DNA of 6,878 nt, taken from assembly GCA_017959645.1 (NCBI GenBank), contig JAGDAE010000081.1:1-6878 (forward strand), given 5' to 3'. A program made the position numbers and the translations under genes. This stretch comes from Kiritimatiellia bacterium. Its GTDB lineage: Bacteria > Verrucomicrobiota > Kiritimatiellia > RFP12 > UBA1067. This document shows, in pieces, positions 1 through 6,347 of the stretch; position 1 is the stretch's first letter, and every line of letters starts with the position of its first letter. The notes below the pieces were generated by a model. It searched no databases, was not told where the DNA came from, and was given only the letters and a program-made list of their open reading frames with translations.

Positions 1-690
1 GCATTCTTTTCGGCGAGGATGGCGGAACTTTCGGCCGACGGCAGATACATCGACGAACTTGAACGCGTCCTCTACAATGCGATGCTGACCGCGGTCGGCG
101 AAAGCGGAACCGAATACACCTACGAAAATCCGCTCGAAAGCACCGACCACCGCCGTTGGGCCTGGCACGACTGCCCGTGCTGTCCGCCGATGTTCCTCAA
201 GCTGACCGGAGCGATGCCGGGATACATATATTCATCGTCCGCAGACACCGCTTTCGTGAACTTGTTCATATCGAGCAAGGCGCAGCTTCCTTTGGCCTGC
301 GGCAAGATCGCGATCGAGACCGAGACCGGATATCCGGAGCGCGGAGATGTCGCGGTGAGGATCGGGACGGCCGGGAGGTTCGCGCTCAAACTCCGGATTC
401 CGGGCTGGGCGCTCGGCAGGGAGAATCCGTTCGGCCTGTACGTTTCGGAGGCCCCGGGCCCGGTCGAGATCAAAGTCAACGGCGAACCGTTCGCGTTCGA
501 GACTGCCGACGGATACGCCGCGATCGTGCGCGAGTGGAACGAAGGCGACGAAGTCGCGCTTTCGCTCCCTGTCGGCGAGCGCACGGTGAGGGCGAACCCT
601 CTCGTCAAGGACGTCGCCGGAAAGACCGCCCGCGCCAGAGGGCCGGTAGTGTATGCGCTCGAGAACGGAGCGTGCGTGCCGTATTATTCG
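1..690 (+). other. GH127 (DUF1680) beta-L-arabinofuranosidase module, C-terminal half
   Basis: This region encodes a domain of the large hydrolase. The hallmarks are ELERVLYNAML (from about codon 20), YENPLES and the cysteine motif CPCCPP at codons 58-63. In the characterised family member HypBA1 the CxCC cysteines supply the nucleophile and zinc ligands; by that alignment Cys60 is the nucleophile and Cys61 a zinc ligand. The GYIYS stretch, the beta-sandwich motif LRIPGWA and the late motif RGPVVYALE (ending at codon 221) follow in the family order. The acid/base Glu and the remaining zinc ligands would lie upstream of the window. After RGPVVYALE, family members usually continue for several tens of residues, whereas here the sequence soon becomes GH36-like, so the last beta-sandwich portion looks shortened. 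The predicted reaction is hydrolysis of terminal beta-L-arabinofuranosides. Confidence 0.88.
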
Positions 691-3600
691 GTGGCGAACG
701 GAGACGGCGGGGCGAAGTGTTCGTTCTCGGTCTGGAACTCGGCTCCGGTCGAGGTCGAGGCGAAGGGCGGCGGGAAGGAATTTCTGGTGTTTTCCGCAAA
801 CGGCGTGAAGGAGAAGTTCGCGATTTCGGCGCCGGTTTTCACGCTTGACGGCAGACGGGTCTCGATGGAAGCCGATCTTGCGGCGTCAGGCGAGCCGGTC
901 CGTCTCGCGAACGGCGTAGACGAATATGCGTACGAGGGAAAGGTCAAGGCGCTGGACGGTGCCGGCATACGCGTCGTCGTGCGTGTCGCCCCGGATTCGC
1001 CGGTGGTGCGCTTTCGCTACGAACTGACCGCGGACGATGGCAAGTCGTTCACGATGGACAAGGCGGATGGGCGCGACGGCATCGAATACTTTTCGGCCGA
1101 CGTCTCGCGCTGGAATGCCGCCAAGGAGATGCGTCTGAGCGAATACGACGCCGCGACCCACGCCTACCGGCTAACGGAGCATCCGATCTTCCCGAGGGAT
1201 TACGAAAACTCCATTGCGTTTCAGGGGCCGATGTGCGTCTTCGGCGGAGAGGACGGAACCTCGATGCTGCTCGCCTACGAGCATGGTTCGCAGGCGCCGT
1301 GCAAGTTTCTCGAGTTCGCCGTTTCGCCCGACCGCCGCGCCAGTCTGCGCGCCGTCCGCGGAAACTATTGGGACGGCCGCGAGATAACCCCGTCGTCGCC
1401 CTATGAAACGATATGGTTCCAGGCGGCCGTCGTGAAGGGCGGCGAGGACGCGCTCGCCAAATCCTACCGCGATTTCGTGCTCGACCGCTTCACGCTAAAC
1501 TACGGCTCGCGGATGCCGTACATATTCTACAACACCTGGGCTTCGCAGGAGCGCGACAAGTGGTGGGACCATTCGGGCGACTTCATGAACCTGATGAACG
1601 AAGAGCGCATTCTCGGCGACATCGACATCGCCCACGAACTCGGAGTGGACGTGTTCGTCGTCGACGTCAGCTGGTTCAGGCAGACCGGCGACTGGATCGT
1701 CGACGAAAACCGTTTTCCGCACGGTCTCGAGGCGGTCAGCGAAAAACTCAAGCGCTACGGTATGAAGATGGGGCTTTGGTTCAATCCGACCGAGGCGGCG
1801 CAGAACAGCGAAATGATGGCGCGCAACCGCAAGTCGGTCATGTCGTACGACGGAGTGGAGAGCCCGGTCCATAGCGTCTGGCAGACGCCCGGCAGCCAGA
1901 ACATCTGCGTCGTCAGCGACTACTGGAAGGATTTCGCCGACCGGCTGATCGAAATCGCCCGGAAGCTCGACGTCACGTACTTCAAGTGGGACGGCATTTC
2001 GCAGTTCGGGTGCAACAGCCCCGACCATCTGCACGGCGACGCGCGGACGACCGGCGAAGACCGGCACGAATGCTATTCGTTCGAGCAGGTTCGCTATCTC
2101 GACAAGATCGTCGACCGCATCTGCGATGCGATTCCCGGCGCGATCGTCGATTTCGACGTGACCGAGGGCGGGCGCTGCGTCGGCCTCGCGTTTCTCGCCT
2201 CCGGCAAGTATTTCGCGACCAACAATGGTCCCTACTACAACAATCTCGACATTCCGTTCGACTGGGACAACGCGACTACGTGGTGCAACGTCTACGTCTA
2301 CCCCGGCCCCGCGCGCGCGTGGGTCGTGCGCTCGTCGCTCGATTACGACAAGTGGCTGCCGTCGGTGCTGTTCTACGCCCACTATCTGCCTGACGGGCCG
2401 GTGGATTCCGCGCTGATCAATCTCGGTTCGATGATTCTGGGCCAAAACGGCGTGTGGGGCAATCTGCGTGCGGTTTCGCCCGGCAATCTGCGCATATTCG
2501 GCGAGGCGCTCGCCGAATACAAGAAGGTTCGCGACGACATAACCCGCGCCAGCCCGGTGCGCATCGGGCGCATTGGCGCCAGCCCGGAGATCCACGAGAA
2601 AATCGCCGGCAACGGCAACGGCGCGGTCGTCATCTTCGCCAACGAAGGCGGCGAACACGTCTATGTCACCGAGCACAAGGCCGCGCCGGTTCTCTGGAAG
2701 AGCGACACCGTCGACGTGTCCTACGACGCCAGAGGCAGGGCGATAGTCAAACTCAAACTCGAATATTCGTGGGGTGCGGGCATCGTAATCTTCGGACGTG
2801 ACGCCGGCGATTTCGAGGTGGAGAAGGGCGGCTCGAAGCTGAAGGTCGAAAAGGCGAGAGTGTCTGAACAGCCGATAAACCGGCGTTGGCCCGGACACCA
2901 AAGACAGCTCTCGCAAACCGGTTTCTCCCGTTTCGTGCGTTTCGATGCCGACGGCCCGGCCGAGCTCGAAATTCTCGCGATGCGCGATTTCAACGATGTC
3001 GTCGTCAAGCCGCTTTCGAAAAAGACGAAGGTCGGGAGATGCGGACGCAGGATATCGCTCGAAATTCCGGGTCCCGGCGCCTATTCGGTCGAGCTCGACG
3101 GCTGCAAGGACAATCTGATGGTCTTCGCCGACCCGCCGGCGGAATACGGCGTGGATCCCGGCGATCCTTCCGTTCGCTATTTCGGCCCCGGCGAACACGA
3201 CGCGGGCGTGATCGAAATGAAGAGCGGAGAAACCGTGTTCATCGACGACGGCGCGGTCGTCTACGGCAGGATATATGCGAAGGATGCGGACGATATCCGC
3301 ATCGTCGGGCGCGGAATCCTCGACGCCTCCCGCGTGCGCGAAAAGAAAATCCGGGACGATCCCGCGAAGGATCGCGAAGAGTTCGAGAAGGGTTTCGCGG
3401 TGTGCAATGTCGAGCGCTTCGACACGATAACCCTCGATTTCTGCGATCGCGTGGAGATCGACGGCATAACGATTCGCGATTCGCTGATCTACAACATCCG
3501 CCCGACCGGGTGTCGCGGCGTGAGGATAAACGACGTGAAGACGATCGGCAACTGGCGGTACAATTCCGACGGCTTCGACATGCACAACTGTCGCGACGTC

Positions 3601-4266
3601 GTCATCAGCGGTTCGTTTCTGAGGACTTACGACGACTCCATCTGTGTGAAGGGTTTCGACTACCGCATGGACGAGGCGGACATGCTGCACGACGGCGAGA
3701 TGTTCGACATCTTCGAAAACGTCCTCGTTACCAATTGCACGATCTGGTGCGATTGGGGCCGCGCTCTCGAAATCGGGGCGGAAACCCGCGCGAATGAGAT
3801 TCGCAACGTCAGATTCGCCGATTGCGACATAATCCGCTCGGCCCATGTCGCTCTCGACGTGCAGAATGTCGACTATGCCGACGTCCACGACGTGGAATTC
3901 GAGAACATACGCGTCGAGATCGACGGACACACGCCGCGTCCGGCGATGCAGGCAAGCGACGACCAGGTCTATTTCGACGATCCGCTCGACGGCTACATGC
4001 CGACGCTGTTCTGCTCGACCGTCCTCTACATACCGGAATACTCCAAGGGAGACGCAAGGCGCGGAAACAACCGCAACATTCGGCTGAAGGATATTTTCGT
4101 GACCGCCCCGTCCATGCCTGCGAGCGTCCTGTCCGGTTTTGACGCCGGCCACCGCACCGGGGCGGTGAGCATCGACGGGCTGTACCTCAACGGCGTCCGG
4201 GTCGGCAGGGACGGCGCCAATGTGAGCGTCGGCGATTTCGCGGACGAACCTGATTTTGTGGAGTAG
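1..4266 (+). CDS. Multimodular glycoside hydrolase, GH127 - GH36-like - GH28-like (5' end missing)
   Basis: One uninterrupted frame is open from base 1 to the TAG at 4264-4266 (1421 codons; codon 1 = bases 1-3). The first in-frame ATG, at base 19, is not the real start: the six codons before it and the residues after it read as the interior of a GH127 catalytic domain. Modules in order are the GH127 C-terminal half (codons 1 to about 230), a GH36-like alpha-galactosidase (about 235-935) and a GH28-like beta-helix (about 938-1421). They abut without Ser/Thr/Pro-rich linkers, and I found no internal ATG or GTG with a ribosome binding site at either junction, so a single polypeptide is expected. 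By comparison with GH127 enzymes of about 650 residues, some 350 residues are missing upstream, suggesting about 1,750-1,800 in total. Whether it is secreted cannot be seen. Likely role: debranching a pectic or arabinogalactan-like glycan. The fold assignments are firm; the substrates are inferred. Confidence 0.9.
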   Translation, partial: AFFSARMAELSADGRYIDELERVLYNAMLTAVGESGTEYTYENPLESTDHRRWAWHDCPCCPPMFLKLTGAMPGYIYSSSADTAFVNLFISSKAQLPLACGKIAIETETGYPERGDVAVRIGTAGRFALKLRIPGWALGRENPFGLYVSEAPGPVEIKVNGEPFAFETADGYAAIVREWNEGDEVALSLPVGERTVRANPLVKDVAGKTARARGPVVYALENGACVPYYSVANGDGGAKCSFSVWNSAPVEVEAKGGGKEFLVFSANGVKEKFAISAPVFTLDGRRVSMEADLAASGEPVRLANGVDEYAYEGKVKALDGAGIRVVVRVAPDSPVVRFRYELTADDGKSFTMDKADGRDGIEYFSADVSRWNAAKEMRLSEYDAATHAYRLTEHPIFPRDYENSIAFQGPMCVFGGEDGTSMLLAYEHGSQAPCKFLEFAVSPDRRASLRAVRGNYWDGREITPSSPYETIWFQAAVVKGGEDALAKSYRDFVLDRFTLNYGSRMPYIFYNTWASQERDKWWDHSGDFMNLMNEERILGDIDIAHELGVDVFVVDVSWFRQTGDWIVDENRFPHGLEAVSEKLKRYGMKMGLWFNPTEAAQNSEMMARNRKSVMSYDGVESPVHSVWQTPGSQNICVVSDYWKDFADRLIEIARKLDVTYFKWDGISQFGCNSPDHLHGDARTTGEDRHECYSFEQVRYLDKIVDRICDAIPGAIVDFDVTEGGRCVGLAFLASGKYFATNNGPYYNNLDIPFDWDNATTWCNVYVYPGPARAWVVRSSLDYDKWLPSVLFYAHYLPDGPVDSALINLGSMILGQNGVWGNLRAVSPGNLRIFGEALAEYKKVRDDITRASPVRIGRIGASPEIHEKIAGNGNGAVVIFANEGGEHVYVTEHKAAPVLWKSDTVDVSYDARGRAIVKLKLEYSWGAGIVIFGRDAGDFEVEKGGSKLKVEKARVSEQPINRRWPGHQRQLSQTGFSRFVRFDADGPAELEILAMRDFNDVVVKPLSKKTKVGRCGRRISLEIPGPGAYSVELDGCKDNLMVFADPPAEYGVDPGDPSVRYFGPGEHDAGVIEMKSGETVFIDDGAVVYGRIYAKDADDIRIVGRGILDASRVREKKIRDDPAKDREEFEKGFAVCNVERFDTITLDFCDRVEIDGITIRDSLIYNIRPTGCRGVRINDVKTIGNWRYNSDGFDMHNCRDVVISGSFLRTYDDSICVKGFDYRMDEADMLHDGEMFDIFENVLVTNCTIWCDWGRALEIGAETRANEIRNVRFADCDIIRSAHVALDVQNVDYADVHDVEFENIRVEIDGHTPRPAMQASDDQVYFDDPLDGYMPTLFCSTVLYIPEYSKGDARRGNNRNIRLKDIFVTAPSMPASVLSGFDAGHRTGAVSIDGLYLNGVRVGRDGANVSVGDFADEPDFVE
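705..2800 (+). other. GH36-like alpha-galactosidase module
   Basis: About 700 codons, the usual length of a whole GH36 enzyme. An N-terminal beta-sandwich (about codons 235-500) precedes a TIM barrel. The barrel shows FVVDVSWF (Asp555, Trp558), TGDW (564-565), the FP.GL segment, GMKMGLWFNP (Trp593) and YFKWDG, where Asp664 matches the GH36 nucleophile of the KWD motif. The next conserved block, FDVTEGGR (Arg725), resembles the family's SGGGR strand. The usual SDxTD acid/base motif is not seen at the expected spacing; that region reads ATNNGPYYNN (Asn741, Asn742). An all-beta C-terminal domain ends near VIFGRD (codon 933). The predicted activity is on alpha-galactosides or a related alpha-linked sugar, by retention. 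GH27, GH31 or GH97 are less likely given the order of motifs. Confidence 0.82.
2812..4263 (+). other. GH28-like right-handed parallel beta-helix module
   Basis: About 484 codons. A small N-terminal beta domain carries WPGHQRQLSQT (from codon 963), a signature I associate with bacterial GH28-like proteins. It is followed by FGPGEHDAGVI (from 1061), VYGRI and GRGILDAS, then repeated beta-helix rungs. Two of the polygalacturonase active-site motifs are present: NSDGFD (Asp1190, canonical NTD) and YDDSICVKG (Asp1211, Asp1212), with the canonical 21-residue spacing. The GHG motif is replaced by WGRALEIGAE (Arg1254 where the catalytic-cycle His would be), about 20 residues later than usual, and no RIK motif is found. 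The module may therefore act on something other than polygalacturonan, as rhamnogalacturonan- or xylogalacturonan-active relatives do, or belong to a sister beta-helix family. Confidence 0.8.
4260..4263 (+). promoter_or_regulatory. Weak ribosome binding site for the MFS transporter
   Basis: GGAG lies inside the last codons of the upstream hydrolase gene, 10 bases before the ATG at 4274. It supports the ATG start over the in-frame TTG at 4256, which has no purine-rich element in front of it. The spacing is somewhat long, so this is a modest call. Confidence 0.4.
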
Positions 4267-4273
4267 CCGTCGC

Positions 4274-5497
4274 ATGGGATGCGAAATAAAAGGTTCCCGG
4301 CTGCTGTTTCTCTCGTTCGCCGCGGCGATGGGCGGTTTTCTCTTCGGCTACGACACGGCGGTTATCAACGGCGGCGAGCAGCAGATACAGTCGCAGTGGG
4401 CGCTGGGCGCATCCATGCACGGATGGGTCATGAGCTCCGCTTTGTGGGGAACCGTTCTCGGCGCGGTTTTCGGCGGCAGGGTCGCCGACCGCCTCGGACG
4501 CAAGCCGGCGCTTTTCTGGGTTGGTGTTCTGTATTTCGCTTCGGCGGTCTGGAGCGCGTTTGCCCAGGGTCCGTATTCTTTGATGGCGGCCAGATTCATC
4601 GGCGGCCTCGGGGTGGGCGCGTCGTCGATCGCCGCGCCGGTGTACATAGCCGAGATTTCTCCGCCCGGGCGACGCGGGCGGCTGGGAGGGCTCTTCCAGC
4701 TCAACATCGTCATCGGCATGGTCGTGTCCCAGCTCGTCAACTGGTGCCTGGGCGGTATTGGCGAGAACGCCTGGCGATGGATGCTCGGTGCGGAGGCGGT
4801 TCCGGCGCTGCTGTTCGCGTCGCTTTGCCCGTTTCTCGACGAAAGTCCGCGCTGGCTTGCGCAAGGGTGCGCAGACAGACGCTCGCCGGCGCCGTTCTTC
4901 GTGCGAGGCAACCTGCGCCCGATCATGCTGGTGTTCATGCTCGCGATGTTCAACCAGCTTTCCGGGATAAACGCGATGATGTATTTCGCGAAGCGCGTGT
5001 TCGAGATGGCCGGCTTCTCGCCTCAGATAGCGTTCGGGGCGGCGGCGGCGCTTAGCGCGGTTCTCGGCGTGGGAACATTCGCCGGGCTGTTCCTGATCGA
5101 TCGCCTCGGCAGGCGCAGACTCTTGATCGTCGGTTCGGTCGGCTGCATCGTCGCCCACTTCGCGACCGCCTTGGCGTTCGTCTGCGGCGTCGGGCTTCTC
5201 GCGGCATTGTGCATCTTTCCGTTCATAATCTTTTTCGCGATGGGACAGGGAGTGGTGATATGGGTCTTCATCTCCGAGATATTTCCGCAGAAGTCGCGCG
5301 CGCAGGGGCAGAGCTTCGGAAGTTTCGTGCACTGGTCGTTCTGCGCGGTGCTGACGTTCGTTTTCCCGGTCATGGCGCAGACGTGGCCGCCGTGGACGAT
5401 TTTCGCGTTTTTCGGAGCGTGCCTCGTCGCCCATCTCGTCTGGGCCGCGCTGGTGTGTCCCGAGACCAAGGGCAAGACATTGGAGGAGATAGGCTGA
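4274..5497 (+). CDS. MFS transporter, sugar porter family
   Basis: A 407-residue inner-membrane protein predicted to import a monosaccharide, probably by proton symport. Family motifs in order: FGYDTAVINGG (24-34, TM1), GRVADRLGRKPAL (68-80, the TM2-3 loop), RFIGGLGVG (107-115), APVYIAEISPPGRRG (121-135), DESPRWLA (189-196, end of TM6), NQLSGINAMMYFA (227-239, sugar-binding TM7), DRLGRRRLL (276-284), GVVIWVFISEIFP (326-338, TM10) and PETKGKTLEEI (396-406, C-terminal tail). Asn227 stands where most members have the first Gln of QQLSGIN. The TM6-TM7 cytoplasmic loop is about 29 residues shorter than in E. coli XylE and the whole protein is below the usual 440-480 residues. The ATG at 4274 lies 7 bases after the hydrolase stop; an in-frame TTG at 4256 would add six residues. 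Operon context suggests its substrate is a sugar freed by the hydrolase; the exact sugar is unknown. Confidence 0.9.
   Translation: MGCEIKGSRLLFLSFAAAMGGFLFGYDTAVINGGEQQIQSQWALGASMHGWVMSSALWGTVLGAVFGGRVADRLGRKPALFWVGVLYFASAVWSAFAQGPYSLMAARFIGGLGVGASSIAAPVYIAEISPPGRRGRLGGLFQLNIVIGMVVSQLVNWCLGGIGENAWRWMLGAEAVPALLFASLCPFLDESPRWLAQGCADRRSPAPFFVRGNLRPIMLVFMLAMFNQLSGINAMMYFAKRVFEMAGFSPQIAFGAAAALSAVLGVGTFAGLFLIDRLGRRRLLIVGSVGCIVAHFATALAFVCGVGLLAALCIFPFIIFFAMGQGVVIWVFISEIFPQKSRAQGQSFGSFVHWSFCAVLTFVFPVMAQTWPPWTIFAFFGACLVAHLVWAALVCPETKGKTLEEIG
5482..5488 (+). promoter_or_regulatory. Ribosome binding site of the aldolase gene
   Basis: GGAGGAG, a near-ideal Shine-Dalgarno sequence, sits within the last codons of the transporter gene with 10 bases to the ATG at 5499. 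It decides that start over the in-frame ATGs at 5511 and 5520. It is the clearest ribosome binding site in the window. Confidence 0.7.
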
Positions 5498-5498
5498 C

Positions 5499-6347
5499 AT
5501 GCTGGTTAACATGAAGGATATGCTTGCCGACGCCGTGAGGCGCGGCTGTGCGGTCGGCGGTTTCAACTGTGCGTCGCTCGAGTCTGCGATGGGTGCGGTC
5601 ATGGCGTCGGAGGAGCTCGGCGTTCCCTTCGTGCTCCAGCATGCCCCCGCCCACGAAGAGTACATTCCGTTCGACGTCGCCGGCCCGATAATGCTGCAGC
5701 TGGCCAGAAGGGCGAAGACTCCTGTCGCCGTGCACCTCGACCACGGCGGGTCGGTCGAACTGTGCCTGAAGGCGCTGGCGATGGGCTTCACCTCGGTCAT
5801 GTTCGACGGCAGCGCGCTCGAATACGGCGAAAACATGCGTCTTACCCGGCTCGTCTGCGAAACCGCCCATTCGCTCGGCGCCACGGTCGAGGCCGAACTC
5901 GGGTCGATGCCCCACAATCTCAAGGGCGAACTCGGCGAATATTCGCCCGAAGACTTTTACACCGATCCCGGCGAGGCGGCGGAATTCGCCGAACGCACCG
6001 GCGTCGACGCGCTGGCGATCTCGTTCGGCACCGTGCACGGAATCTACAAGACGGTTCCGAAGCTGTCGTTCGGCGTGATCGACGCGGTGAGGAAGTCGAC
6101 AGGCGATCTGCCGCTCGTGATGCACGGCGGTTCGGGGCTGCCCGATGCCGACTATCGCGAGGCGATAGGGCGCGGCATCCGCAAAATCAACTACTATACC
6201 TACAGCGCGCTCGCCGGCGGCAGGGGAGTGTACGAGATTGTGAAGGAGAAACCGCAGGGACTTCTTTTCCATGAAGTTTCGCAACGCATAACCCGCGTGA
6301 TCGCCGACGACGTCAAACGCGCCATGAAACTGTTCGGTCCGCAATGA
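5499..6347 (+). CDS. Class II ketose-bisphosphate aldolase (fructose/tagatose-1,6-bisphosphate type)
   Basis: A 282-residue cytoplasmic zinc enzyme, matching the length of GatY/KbaY-type aldolases. It should cleave a ketose 1,6-bisphosphate into dihydroxyacetone phosphate and an aldehyde phosphate. Visible signatures: GGFNCASLE near the N-terminus; VHLDHGG (78-84) with the catalytic Asp81 and zinc ligand His82; the VEAELG stretch with Glu133; ISFGTVHG (174-181) with zinc ligand His180; MHGGSGLP (208-215) with zinc ligand His209; and KINYYTYS (229-236), where GatY and FbaA have a KINVATE- or NIDTD-like phosphate/substrate loop. Every metal and catalytic residue I can place is intact, so it should be active. 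The start is one base after the transporter stop with a strong ribosome binding site. The neighbouring alpha-galactosidase module makes tagatose-1,6-bisphosphate from galactose plausible, but fructose-1,6-bisphosphate or another ketose phosphate cannot be excluded. Confidence 0.92.
   Translation: MLVNMKDMLADAVRRGCAVGGFNCASLESAMGAVMASEELGVPFVLQHAPAHEEYIPFDVAGPIMLQLARRAKTPVAVHLDHGGSVELCLKALAMGFTSVMFDGSALEYGENMRLTRLVCETAHSLGATVEAELGSMPHNLKGELGEYSPEDFYTDPGEAAEFAERTGVDALAISFGTVHGIYKTVPKLSFGVIDAVRKSTGDLPLVMHGGSGLPDADYREAIGRGIRKINYYTYSALAGGRGVYEIVKEKPQGLLFHEVSQRITRVIADDVKRAMKLFGPQ

Noticed and set aside
19..21. The ATG at base 19 as the true start of the hydrolase gene
   Set aside because: The frame is open upstream to base 1 and the sequence at this point aligns to the middle of the GH127 catalytic domain, so the gene starts before the window.
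2790..2830. An internal restart separating the GH28-like module as its own gene
   Set aside because: No stop codon, no ATG and no ribosome binding site are present between the GH36-like and GH28-like modules; the only nearby GTG (2818) lacks a purine-rich element.
4256..4258. TTG start for the transporter, overlapping the hydrolase stop
   Set aside because: No ribosome binding site precedes it, and the ATG at 4274 has a GGAG 10 bases upstream and gives a normal sugar-porter N-terminus.
1495..4275. A 926-codon open frame on the minus strand opposite the large hydrolase gene
   Set aside because: It mirrors the codon pattern of the GC-rich plus-strand gene, is rich in Arg/Val/Asp/Ala without any recognisable motif, and the plus strand carries unmistakable enzyme motifs throughout.
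4264..4276. A transcription terminator or promoter between the hydrolase and the transporter
   Set aside because: The gap is 7 bases, too short for a hairpin terminator, and no T-run follows; the genes look co-transcribed.
4187..5923. A 578-codon minus-strand open frame across the transporter and aldolase genes
   Set aside because: Its translation is low-complexity Arg/Glu/His-rich sequence with no family features and it overlaps two clearly real genes.
5370..6344. A 324-codon minus-strand open frame opposite the aldolase
   Set aside because: The aldolase on the plus strand has all catalytic residues and a strong ribosome binding site; the opposite frame shows no motif.
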